The notes under the pieces: generated by a model
Database searches by the model: none
Told to the model about the DNA's origin: nothing
The model's input: only the letters and a program-made list of their open reading frames with translations
Assembly (NCBI GenBank): GCA_965153455.1
Contig: OZ234496.1
Location: 4,597,207 to 4,661,206, forward strand
Direction: 5' to 3'
Length of the DNA stretch: 64,000 nucleotides
DNA from: Sphagnum compactum
Lineage: Eukaryota > Bryophyta > Sphagnopsida > Sphagnales
In this document: positions 12,236 through 22,870 of the stretch, piece by piece
Layout: the number at the start of each line of letters is the position of its first letter
Numbering within the stretch: position 1 is the first letter of the stretch
Position numbers and translations under genes: made by a program

Positions 12236-12748
12236 GTTGCAGAATCTATGGAATTCTGCTCAGTAATTCACAGTTTGTGAAGCTTTGTGTAGTTTGTGGA
12301 GCTTTATGGAGCTTTTTTTTTAATTCTAAGAAAATTTTCAGTGGCAATGAATGATACAGGAAACCAACAGTTTGTTTTTGTATCATTCATATGGTCCTTC
12401 ACTTCCACTTGCAGAGATAACAACCATGGGAGATTCAAACTTTTTTCTTGCACAGTTTTTACAACTGACAACACCGTTGCAATTCGTACTCTGGAGAAAG
12501 TAACAATCAGACAAAGAGATGGGAGAGGGAAGAGGCAGACAAAAAAAACTGACTTGTAACAAAATAATGCAAACCAGAAAGAGGGAGGAAAAAAAAAAAA
12601 AACTGACTTGTAAGAAGATCATGCAACCAAAAAACTTCAAAATTAGTACCAGTTTTGTTGCAGACAAATCCAGAGAGATCTGATTGTACTACTGTTTTGA
12701 AGTTGAAAAGTACTCTGATTTTGTTGCCAAGAAAAAACCGCAGTTTCA

Positions 12749-12749
<1 letters not shown>

Positions 12750-12789
<40 letters not shown>

Positions 12790-12790
12790 T
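12750..12790. repeat. CT/GA microsatellite upstream of the SMI1/KNR4-like gene
   Basis: A nearly pure CT run of about 14 units with short TTT breaks, about 0.9 kb before the start codon. GA/CT runs are common in plant promoters and leaders. A regulatory role here is only inference. Confidence 0.75.
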
Positions 12791-13671
12791 TGCAGAACAG
12801 GGTTTGCAACAAACAGCCACAGAAATCATCTAGACCTAATTCAATACTGTTGCAGTTTGCAGAGATGAAAGAATGCATCTGGAATTCAGAGCAAACTTTT
12901 TCACAAGAGACAAAGGGATTGAGTTGTGTCTCGGACAACTCCTTGGGACAAAATTCCTGATTAGTTTAATCTAGAAAAATGTGATTAGTTAATCTGCATT
13001 TTTGGTGCGGAAAGTGTTAACGGTGGGGTTTTGGTCTGGTCGCGGAGAAGAAACTAGTTCTCAACGTCTCTCCCCAACAATCTTTTCCTGGAATAGGAAG
13101 AGAGAGTGAGTCAGTCCCCACCTGCTGCTGCTATTTTTGTCATTTTGAGCGAGAGCTTCATGTGAATGTCAGAGTAGTGTCAATGGTGGTGGTGTTGTTG
13201 TTGTTGCTTTTTTCCCAACGGTGTTTTGCTGTCCGAGAGAGAGAAAAATAAGGCTTTTTGTTTGTAGTTCAATTGTTTTTCTGTTTGTCGGCAAGTTTTT
13301 TTTTTTCTCGGTTCTGGTGCATTTGATTATTGTCTGTTATCTGGAGATGGCGTTTCTGCTCTGAGATGTGCTTCTCTTTCTGCTTCTGTTGCTGCTGTTG
13401 CCAACTAAGTTTTGGACTTTGGAAGTGTTTGTTCTGAGTTCTTTCGTGGATTGGGAAGGACTTGATATCGCAGGAGGACGGAGATGTTGGGAAACTTGTG
13501 AGGAGTCGGAAGAGGAGAAGAACAAGATGAGCATTGGGTCTGTGGCAGCAGCTTGTAGAGATGATGACAGAAGAGTTGTGGAGAAGAAGACCATGGTGAA
13601 AATTTGAACTTGAGGGAGAGCAGTGAGGAGTAGAGAAACGGGCAGAGGGAGAGAGGGGTGGTGGTGGTACA

Positions 13672-13717
13672 ATGTTAGATGTGCAGCAGATAGGTGGAGG
13701 TGGAGGACGAGGAGAGG

Positions 13718-13748
<31 letters not shown>

Positions 13749-15207
13749 GCAGAGAGGGAGGTACTTACATCAAGCACAGCTCGCAGGGTTGAAGCGTCTG
13801 TCTGCAAGGGCAACTGCAGGACCCACAAAGGCAGCAGGAGGTGCACGAAGAGTTTTCTTCTCCTTCTCTGCGTACGCTAGGAGTGTGATCGAGCACCTCA
13901 AGAGAGCGCAAGTGCCAATCGCAGAAGGACTGTCGGATGGAGAGTTCGACAGAATCGAAGCGACTTTCGCTTTGACATTTCCTCCTGACCTCAAGGGAAT
14001 TTTGCAAGAAGGGCTGCCAGTGGGAGCTGCGTTTCCCAACTGGCGGACGGGGAATTTTGAGCAGCTGAGAACAAGGATCGACTTGCCGTGTGCAGGACTG
14101 TTGCACGAAGTCGCGCTTGGAAGGTTTTGGTGGAAGACATGGGGATCAAGGCCTGCAGAAACCCAGCATGCTGTGCAAATCGCTAGCGCTGCCTTACGAG
14201 CGGCTCCCATCCTGATTCCCATGTGTGGTCATTGCTATATTCCTTGCTCTCCTAACCAAGCCGGCAACCCGATCTTCTTTGTGTACCAGAAGGAGGTTGT
14301 GTACTGTGGGTACGATGTTGCAGATTTCTTTGATCGTGAGTTGTTCTTGGTGCACGCTTGTATGGATCCTCTGGAAGCCCCGGATTGGGGAGAAGAAACT
14401 GGACTAGGTAAGGGGACCAATGGAGGGGAAAGCTTTCACCAGGCACATCTGGATTCATTGCGCAGAAGCTCAGCTGCTTCATCAGGTGTAGACTCTTCTG
14501 AGGCATCGAGCTCAGGAGCATCAGAAAGTGGAGGAGAGACTTGGGGGCGGAGTCTGGATTTCCTTGCCAAGCAATCAGATGGGTGGTTGCTTGGGAATCT
14601 GAAGCGGACAAGGGGACGCCCAAATGACCCAGCCAAAGTGAAAGATGGGGATACAACCCAGCAGCTCACATTGTCAAGAAGCTTAGATAGGAAGTCACAG
14701 GAATCAGACTCCACAAGGATTTTCAGCACAGAGAAGCCTCTCCCTAGCCAAGCACTGATGAATATCTCACTGGCGATGCCACCATGGGCAGCAAGAACTC
14801 CACGACGCATAGATTTCTGGAGTGATATTGCTGATAAACAGAAAGCTTCTGTGGCAGTTCCTCCTCAAAAAGATGGGCTCTTCTCTCCTTGCAATATGGA
14901 TAATGATGATATGACAACACAACCACCCAGATTGGATTCTATCCCCACCAAGCATTTGGATGTGAGAGATGAAGCTGAGCCAAAAAACTCCAGCAAGTGG
15001 GTGGCGTGCTACCTTGAGGAGATGTCTCTCGTGCTTCGCCAGGGAGGTTGGAGAGAGGATGACATCTCTGACATGATGGGAGCACAGGCTTTGCCCAAAC
15101 TGTGGAACCAACAGCTTGATGCACAGGTGAAGAAGATTTCGCAACTGATTTCACACCAGTTTTTGCAAGATTTCTCCCCAAGAGATTTCACTACATCTTT
15201 GCAGTGA
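13672..15207 (+). CDS. Plant-specific SMI1/KNR4-like protein of unknown function (511 aa)
   Basis: The gene is a single uninterrupted exon. The N-terminus is low complexity: GGGGG, then an 11-glutamine run encoded by mixed CAG/CAA at residues 17-27. A conserved region follows at about residues 68-225. Its core, FPPDLKGILQEGLPVG at 103-118 and then FPNWR at 121-125, has the SMI1/KNR4 pattern. ILIPMCGHCYIPCSPNQAGN at 180-199 and the FFVY block after it are also conserved. Later blocks are MPPWAARTPRRIDFWSDI (369-386) and YLEEMSLVLRQGGWREDDIS (447-466). I remember the same blocks in the Arabidopsis proteins AT3G50340 and AT5G67020, whose biochemical role is unknown. The middle (260-365) is Ser/Glu-rich and probably disordered. 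I chose the ATG at 13672 because it precedes the poly-Q region in a purine-rich leader. The poly-Q start is not conserved, so an internal start is possible. The 3' end faces the Enkurin gene. Confidence 0.88.
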
Positions 15208-17263
15208 TTGAGTACTTTACAGCACATGTTTTGTGGGCAATGCACACATAATTTTGTACACTGGCACTAAAAACAGCTAACTGGTACACAAGCCTTGAGA
15301 AACAGCTCTCAAATTCAACAGGGCATTGTTGTACCGTCTGCAATCAAAACAGATCTGTTTGTTGGAAATCTGATGAGGAATATGGTTGTTGCATTGGCAG
15401 GCAGTGCTGCTAAGCTTGGCAAAGGAAGTGGAGCTTCTGTCCACCTTGCTGAAGAAGGCAGGATGGAGTGTACCAGATGTTTCAGAGTCTATGAAATGGG
15501 GTTTATGCACCTTGTGGTAAGAAGGATCATGTATGTCCCTTTTCCAGTTATTATCATCACAAGCTTCCCAATCTCACAGATCTAGGTCTGAGAAACTTTA
15601 ATGATCCATTTTGAAATCTGTTATCAAGTTTCAAGGTCTGATTGAATGTCATCCTTTGTAACTATGGTGCAATTGTCGGACTTTGCAGACCATCTTCTCG
15701 GTTTAAGCAGTCTGCTTATTCAGGGCGTGTAAGATAAGGGGTTGAGAAAGGACATGGTGCTTGTATGGAGTCCTCACAGCATGGTGCTTGCAGCATGAGT
15801 CTATGAGAAGCAATTTTTTTCATTTGTAGGAATTTCAACCACAACCTAGTGGAGCAATGTATTATCGGGTTTGTCTTTAGACACCTGAAGTAGTCTTTTC
15901 ATTCATAGCTGTCCATGTAAATTGCTAGAGGGGCAGCAGACAGGTATATTTGGTATTTGGCCTGTTTGAAGGAAGCACAAAAGCTCCTAAACTGTGCCAA
16001 AGAGGGCAAGTTTAGTCCTATATTTTTTGATGGCTGATCTCTCTAATCCCTTTGTTCAGATCATTTTGCCTCCATAGATATTGGGTAATTTATCAGGCAC
16101 CATGAACCTGGTGCAAAATTATAGGTTTCATGGGTTGTCAAAGGCTTGGGTATTGAATTGCTTCTTCTGGACTTGGAATTTATTGGGCAAGAAATTGTTA
16201 ACCATTTACTGAAGGTAGCAACAGTAAGACAGCTCTACATCTTATTCAACAGCTGCTGTTCTGCAAACTTATGAAACTGCATTCAGTTAGTTGAGGTTGC
16301 TCATAGCTGCTCTATTCTCATCTGTGATGCTTAAGAAGACATTCTGTTGGGAAAGGTGTTCTGCTGGAGCCTCAATGAATGGGTTGAGGAGAGTAAAGGA
16401 TTGACATTCCTTGTCTTGAAGCATCTCAACTGCATTGAGTTTAAGGACAGTTGAGGGTATTCTCCTATTCACATAAAGACAATTGATACTATATAGTTAA
16501 TGACATGAATTTCACGTAGTTCTTTGCACAAATTTAATCTTCTCCATGGATGTGGACAATTCTCTTGCAAAATGCAATCTCCCCTGTACCTTGCTTTTTG
16601 ATGTCATTAATCAAACTCTTTTCTCATCTGCCACTTTATCAACATTAGCTAGGAGTATAAGCTATGAGTAATACCTTGTACCAGTCCTATGCAAGCATCA
16701 TAGCAATGGAACAGGGAGAAGAAACCTGGGAGTTCTAAACCTTGGACACAGAAAGAGATGCAGGAAACAAAGAAACAGAAATGGATTATTATGGTAACTA
16801 TATGATTTGGTAATGTCCAAAGTGGAGTACATTCTGATTGTTATATGCAGGTTCTGGTTTTTTGGGTGGATTTCGAATTTTGTGGAGCTCTGATGCAAAG
16901 TTGCATTTGTGGAGAGGAGTTTGAAACATCCACATGTACAGAACCAGCTTCATTTTGTGCTAAAATGCAGTAGAATATCTTGGGTGTGTGCAGAGACTGA
17001 AAGCAGACTTCTGTTAAGGATTTCATGTCTTGAATCAAATGTCTACAATGTTCAAGTTTTGTGTGTTAGCCTCTTGAGCATAAATTGTGAAGGAATCATG
17101 GTTGGATGTACATAATGTTGGACTTTATCATAGTGCGATCTTTCAACTGTTCTGTGTCTCTTTCTCTGTAACAGAGTGAACACCTTCACTCCAAACATTA
17201 CAAATAGAGGAGAAACACAGTAGGGGTTGCATAATAGATCTCTTTGACTTCCTAGTAAGGCAT
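15208..17263. other. Convergent intergenic region, probable 3' UTRs
   Basis: This 2.06-kb region lies between the SMI1/KNR4-like stop (15207) and the Enkurin stop (17264). It holds only short ORFs. The plus-strand reading at 15295-15585, with its CTRCF motif, is not supported as a gene. It probably contains the 3' UTRs of both genes. No tandem repeat or transposon end was seen. Confidence 0.6.
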
Positions 17264-19822
17264 CTAATGCATACTACCAGTGCTTTCTTGCCTAATCTTT
17301 GCAGGGGCTGAATCCGAGACCAAAACCACCTTGCGGCATAAGAGAGTCACATCCTTCTCAATGTTGGTAAGATTTCTTTCAAACCTGCACACTCAACAAA
17401 AGATTATAAGAGTAATTCTTCATATACCTACTACCAGAGGCATGAAACTAGCAATTGTAATGAATTTAGGCAACCTAGGTTGTTAATCTGGAAATCAGAA
17501 ATCTTGAAATGTAATCTGTGAATGTAAATCTGAATCGAACAAAGGGTTCATGCAGAAGGGAAGTGGACCTTTCTTTCCGCAATTTTTTGGAATGTGTATC
17601 AAGTACAAACGAAAGTTTCTGGTATGCAGCATTTGTATGTGCCCACTTCAGCTTCAAATTGTTCACCATCTCCATTCGCTCCTTCTCATCCAGTCTGCCA
17701 TGCCCCCACACCCCAGGAAACCAAATCTAGCACCATGTTTATGTTGCATCAAACAACAAATCAAGGTAATAACTATAGAAAATCTTCATTGATTACGTTA
17801 CTTTAAATAGGGTTTGAAGACAGGATTGAGTCCAACAAAATTTACTGACTCTGAATATGCAACAAGCAAGCAGATGTGGGATTTCAACATTTCTGAATAC
17901 ACATCACATCTGAATCACAACATTCCCATTGTTTCATGGTTTGGTTGCTGTAAGTAGGGTTATGGAAATGTACTTGCGAGTTCCGTCGTGTCTGCATTTG
18001 GCCTGCTCTTCTGGACTGTCCCGTTTCTTGATTTCTGCTGCTGTCCGAATTCTAGTTTCCAGATACACTGGTAGCTTTCCATAGTTCTTCTTTGTGACAT
18101 ATCTTCTCTTCTTCTTTGGACATCCAGTCTTGTTTGCTTCTGTTCACCACAACACCACACAGGTATATATCAACATCTTAACCTTCATCAACAGAAAATG
18201 ATGACAACCACTTAGATGATTTCTATACAGATTTGTTTTGCTGTTGGAGCTTGTTGTAGTCATGTTGTAAGAGAGGATGTAGAGGACGACGGGACTTACT
18301 GGTTTTGATGACTTTCACGGCATTCACCTTAATCCAATCTTGGTTGCCCCCAAGTCCATATTTCTGGTGATAAACAAACACAAATTTCTGGGTGAAAGTT
18401 GAGTGCTGTAAACTATCTATTATTCATAACAAAGAGGAAAAACATAGTAGTGGATTTCAAAAACTTGAGCTGTCTTCCATCAAAACTGCCTATTCTTCAA
18501 AAATTTGAGAGCATCTTTCTTTACTCTTAAAATGCCCATTTTGCATGGGGAAATTTCAGCTGCATTTGAAACAGAAAATGAGAAAGAATGCGTAAAATGA
18601 AGGATATGTGTGATCAATTGTGTGTACCGGTGGTTCTGTTGGGATATCTGGCTTCACCTTTGCTTTTACTGAGCATCTGTCCACTCCTACACAAAAGAGA
18701 ATCATGTGTATTGCTCTTGCAAATGTAGCCCTCTTTATCTTCCACACTGTGCTTCAAGCAGATCGGTAATGAAAATACTGAATGAAGAAAAGAATACTAA
18801 CAGTTATATGGAAAATTTTCCATCTCCTGGACATATTACCATAGGCAATTATGCGTTCCTTGGAGTGTTTCTTGAGAAAGTTGGTGGGAAGTGGTTTAAG
18901 GGTGCCAGGAGAATAGCCAAATGTGGCCGCTGCTCTTTCACTCATCATTTCCTTCATCCTCAACATTATCTTTGCCAACTTCCTTTCCCTCTGCATAACT
19001 TTCCATCCCCATACCTCCTTCGCATTTGTGAAACACTCTGCACTCAATCCACTTCTCTACTATTGCTAGCTGTCTGTTAAATCACTGAAGTAAGAAGCAA
19101 TATCAAGCTTGTGAGGTGCATGTACATTATTGATTACTGAACTAAGAAGCAATTGAAGCTTGTAAGGTGCATGTACATTATTGATCACTGAACTAAGAAG
19201 CAATTGAAGCTTGTGAGGTGCATGTACATTATTGATCACTGAACTAAGAAACAACTTAAGCTTGTGAGGTGCATCTAAACGATTGAATCAGGCCATTGCG
19301 ATGCTTCTTGTTCACAAAGTACCATGTCTCTAACTCAACTGAACGATCTGTTTAGTTGATATTTGCACACATGCAAGACTGCTGTATTTTTCTTGCTTAC
19401 TTTTCATTTGCTTTACAACTTTCAGTCACCGAGATTCTAGTTTAGTAACATGTCTAACTAAGCTTAATTTGTTGGCACACAAAAACAAAGGGGGCAAAAA
19501 CTAAAGCTCATTAACTGAACCAATACGTGTACTTTCCTCGATTGTCCACGCTGACATTACCCAATTGTGGACTGCCAACAGCACTGTTGCCCAAGTTTTC
19601 ACATCAAGGCTGCAATTATTGCCAGCTTGTTGACAAAAACCCCATTTGTCATGAAATCAAGCTTGGGGAGAAACAATTGGAAAAATGGGTGAGTACAGGG
19701 AAGAAGAAGCAATACTGGATTTGAACACAAACCACTTCTCTAGCTGTTGGGGGAGGGGTTCGAGGCTTCTTTATTGCAGGTGGCTTTATTAGTTCGTATA
19801 CACTCTCCTTCGATTCCCACAT
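17264..19822 (-). CDS. ENKUR: Enkurin, ciliary/flagellar axoneme protein (258 aa, seven exons)
   Basis: Enkurin (FAP106 in Chlamydomonas) binds inside axonemal doublet microtubules and is a calmodulin/TRPC adaptor in animal sperm. Exons on the minus strand: 19822-19733, 18990-18840, 18686-18628, 18363-18300, 18139-17974, 17694-17569, 17384-17264. Every junction is GT-AG, phases agree and the sum is 777 nt, giving 258 aa against about 256 in mammals. Motifs in family order: ESVYELI (N-terminus), LPTNFLKKHSKE, YGLGGNQDWIKVNAV, RRYVTKKNYGKLPVYL, then the C-terminal enkurin domain LDEKERMEMVNNLKLKW, AYQKLSFVLDT, SKKLRKERFERNLTNIEKD. The start at 19822 puts Met just before the first motif; an upstream in-frame ATG at 19909 would add 29 aa. 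The exon 2 acceptor is the least certain; an alternative at 19041 (AG|TGT) would add about 17-19 aa. Exon 5 is read in a frame different from the open minus-strand ORF there. Expression is expected in spermatogenous tissue. Confidence 0.92.
19091..19284. repeat. Intronic minisatellite, about 51-52 bp by 3.7 copies
   Basis: Units start at 19091, 19143, 19194 and 19245 with TAAGAAGCAA and contain AAGCTTGTGAGGTGCATGTA. The copies differ at only a few positions, so the array is young. It lies in the first intron of the Enkurin gene (18991-19732) and interrupts no exon. Confidence 0.92.
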
Positions 19823-20277
19823 CTTGCAAAGAATTTGATGAATCCGCTTTCCTGATTCTTCTCTCCAACTCTCTTTTCTCAACCCACTTGGATAAGCCCT
19901 AATTTGCACTCTCTAAGCACTGAAATTACTCACAAGGAGATATCCAAAAAGGCCTGGCAACTAAATATTTCATACAATCAATCAAACATCGTCATCACAC
20001 TTAATACACAATGTCAAGGTATATATACAGATTCAACATTTGAGAGAATATGTGGGAAGAAGAAGAAGAAGTCTGTGAGTAATTCTCTGCATGACTACTC
20101 AGTATTTGCATTTCAGAAAAGTTTGTGAGATTGGTTTTGTGAAAAGCATGCACGATGGATGAGCTCATTGGTTTTTTCTTTAGACATTGAAGAAGAGCTG
20201 TGGGACAGCACAAAACTCTCTTTGGTCACTATGTTCACTATTATTAGCATATACAAAAACCAAACAGAGAGTGCAAA

Positions 20278-20303
20278 GAAGGAAAGAAAGAAAGAAAGAA
20301 AGA
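20278..20303. repeat. AAAG microsatellite
   Basis: A run of about six GAAA units with a leading GGAAAG, upstream of the Enkurin start on the minus strand. Confidence 0.8.
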
Positions 20304-21616
20304 GGGTAGCAAAACAAAAAAAGAGGATTGGTTTGGGGAGAGTGAGATCATGCTAGAATGTAGGGTAGTGTTCAGCTGAAGATGTAGCGGTTGTCAGAGT
20401 AACTGTCCATGTCAGGTGCCATCAGTGTTTGGGGATCTCAAAATGGTGTCCCAAACCATATGTCAATCACTTTTTTGCCACTCTTTTGAAAGAGTCCTTA
20501 TTGTCACAATGGTGGGAACATTGCAAATTCAAAAAGAGGAAGGCCGGGGGGAAGGGTATGTTTAGTTCTCATGGGTATCAATATTGGAATTAAGACTAGT
20601 ATTGTAATAAATAAGCACCTTTTCAGGTTCAGCAGTAATGAAATTATTTTTGAAAATCCCGATTTTTCTAGAAATTATCTGTTTCAAATCATGAAATTTA
20701 AGGGAATTACAAGGGAAGAATTTTTTTGTAAAAGGTCTTTATTATGATAGAGGTTCGGCATCTAGAGAACCTACCAAAGAAACTGCCTATATTTATTGCT
20801 GAAATTCCATTAGTTTTAAAAAAAAATTAAAACTGCCAAAGTGGATTTTTAAAAATAAAATAAATATTCGACACTTGAGTGCGAAGCCTGAAAAGGTACT
20901 ATGGTATTGCAAAAAAGGCCTGCCCTATATAGGCTTCTTGCATGAGGTGGGTTATAGTAGGTCTATGCCTAGTTTGGGTAATAACCCACCTCATGTACAC
21001 ACATTGCCTTTCATGCATGATACAATTGACACCCTATAATTACACATTGTGAAGCTAACACATGGACAAATTGAAAAGCAAACATCATTAAATGTACTAT
21101 TGTTGGTATTGTCTTACTAGTCTTTGCCTTAGCTTGAAAAATGAACCATGATCTATGGCCATGGGGAAAGTATCATTCTAAAACCCTTAAAATTGGAATG
21201 TTGACCGGTTAAGATGTGTTCCTTCATTTGTTGATGTAACATCAATGATGTTGACATCACCAACCAAGCCATCCTCCCTCTCTCCAACTTTGTGGTTTTT
21301 CGTGGTGTTGGTCCTCTTTAAAATTCTTATTGCTATTCATGGCCAGCTTCTTTGTGCTTTTGCTCCTCTTTGAAGCTCTAAGTTATAGCTCCTTGTGGCC
21401 TCTTATAGGTCTTGGACCACTCAAGAGCTATCGCCAATAGTGGCCCTTTATGTGGTTTGGTTGTTATTGTTCATGACTCTTTTTTTGGGTTTCATGGTTT
21501 TGCTCTTGATATTCATGGTCTTTTTGTGGTTTTGTTGTTGGTCTTGGTCTCACATTTACTAATCATGATCTTTTATGGTCTTCCTATTTTTGTTCATGTC
21601 TTTTTGCATTGTGTTC

Positions 21617-21725
21617 ATCATGACTTTCTATCTAATCTTCCTATTGTTATTCATGACCTTGCAAGTGTTGATCATGGCTTTCTATCTTATCATCCTATTG
21701 TTATTCGTGACCTTGCAAATGTTGA
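21617..21725. repeat. Two-copy tandem repeat, about 55 bp
   Basis: TCATGACTTTCTATCTAATC at 21617 and TCATGGCTTTCTATCTTATC at 21672 begin adjacent units that share CCTATTGTTATTC and GACCTTGCAA. The surrounding 21410-21850 looks like more diverged copies of the same GTT/CATGA theme. Confidence 0.8.
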
Positions 21726-22740
21726 TTGTGATTTTTTATTGTCATCTTGCATTTGCTAGTTGTGGCTTTTGCTTTTGCCAATCACGATTTTGGTTTTGGT
21801 GGAAGTGGCCTTCTTAACAGTTTTAAGTTTTAATCTTGTTGTTTGTGGTCTTGTTCTTCTTTAAAGCTCTTGATGCTCATTGTGGTCTCTAGGTGCAAGT
21901 CCTTTGTTTTGTAAATGCATGTTTGCTCCTCCCCAACCTTTCCTTCTCTACCCCTCCTCCTTCCTTCCTCCTTTCACCATGTTACAAACATTGTTTGGAC
22001 ATGCCTTTCATGCTTGCATTTTGGTTTTTCCCTTTTGCCTAGCTAATTTGTGTTGATTAAATGTCATGTTGAAGTTCACACAAATGTTGGGTGAATATAT
22101 GTTTTTCATATATCTTTAGATATGATTTTTTTTAATAATTGTATTTACCCATAGGGTAAAGGTGTATTATCATCCTTTTTTCCCCATTAGGGTAAGATAA
22201 ACATAGGAGATAGTTTAATTAGAATATTAAAAAATGACATGTGAAAAAATGGGTGATCCATTTAATCTATTAAAAAAAAACATATCTAACATACATGCAA
22301 AATTTGAATTGACTTAATTTATTTAAATTATAAAGTATAAATTAATAAATAATTGAAGACATGTGAATTTTAATTATTTAATTTCAGAAGTGAAATTAAT
22401 TTCATTAAGAGATTTTTAAAAAACTAATCTGAATAATTTGGTTTAATTTGTGCTCAAATCAAAGTAAATAAATTATTGTAAGTTTTTTACATTTGGAATT
22501 TAAAATATACTTAAATATATTTAAAATTCGTGTAATACATTTTAAATTTTGAAATTAAAAAGCATCATAAATTGTAATGTAATTACAAAACTAAAAAATG
22601 AATTCAATTAAATAATGATATTAAAAATGTGCATGTGTAATCAATTCGATAATGAAATAATCCAATTATATAAAAAAAGGTATGATGTGTGATATTCAAA
22701 AAATATTTGTATTTATGTTTTTTTGTTAACAATTTGTATC

Positions 22741-22870
22741 ATCACATGAGGTGGTGGACAAATGATAAAGACCTCATGTTGTGATTGAAAAGGTGAAAAT
22801 TCAAACCCCTTTTCGGACATGTTGTGATAATGACATCATCAAGATGAGTTCTTGTAGGTCCATTGAACTA
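22741..22870 (+). repeat. Possible tRNA-derived SINE head
   Basis: The stretch runs from GTGGTGGACAAATGATAAAG through a spacer to AATTCAAACCCC. The order and roughly 35-bp spacing of A-box-like and B-box-like words is that of a tRNA-derived RNA polymerase III promoter. The A box is a poor match and no target duplication or tail was found, so this is only a suggestion. Confidence 0.25.

Larger units (their letters stand above)
10765..13671. other. Upstream region of the SMI1/KNR4-like gene with exon-like relics
   Basis: There is no complete gene. GC is higher than in the deserts. Contents: a 69-bp direct duplication (11053-11187), coding-like fragments (11819-12235), a duplicated AACTGACTTGTAA block (about 12547 and 12600), a CT microsatellite (12750-12790) and a purine-rich GAGAGA leader before the ATG at 13672. 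The last few hundred bases are probably the promoter and 5' UTR. I could not place a TATA box or start site with confidence. Confidence 0.5.

Noticed and set aside
12383-12938. Minus-strand ORFs of 94 and 143 aa
   Set aside because: Run through the CT/GA microsatellite (RERERERE) and poly-A tracts; shadow reading.
15295-15585. Cys-containing ORF after the SMI1/KNR4-like gene (CTRCF motif), considered as an XLG-like cysteine region
   Set aside because: The motif match is too short and no other XLG blocks follow; probably 3' UTR.
19091-19284. CRISPR-like array
   Set aside because: Tandem units have no unique spacers and lie in a plant intron.
21412-21817. 115-aa and 80-aa ORFs rich in Val, Phe, His
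   Set aside because: Product of GTT/CAT-biased tandem sequence; no domain.
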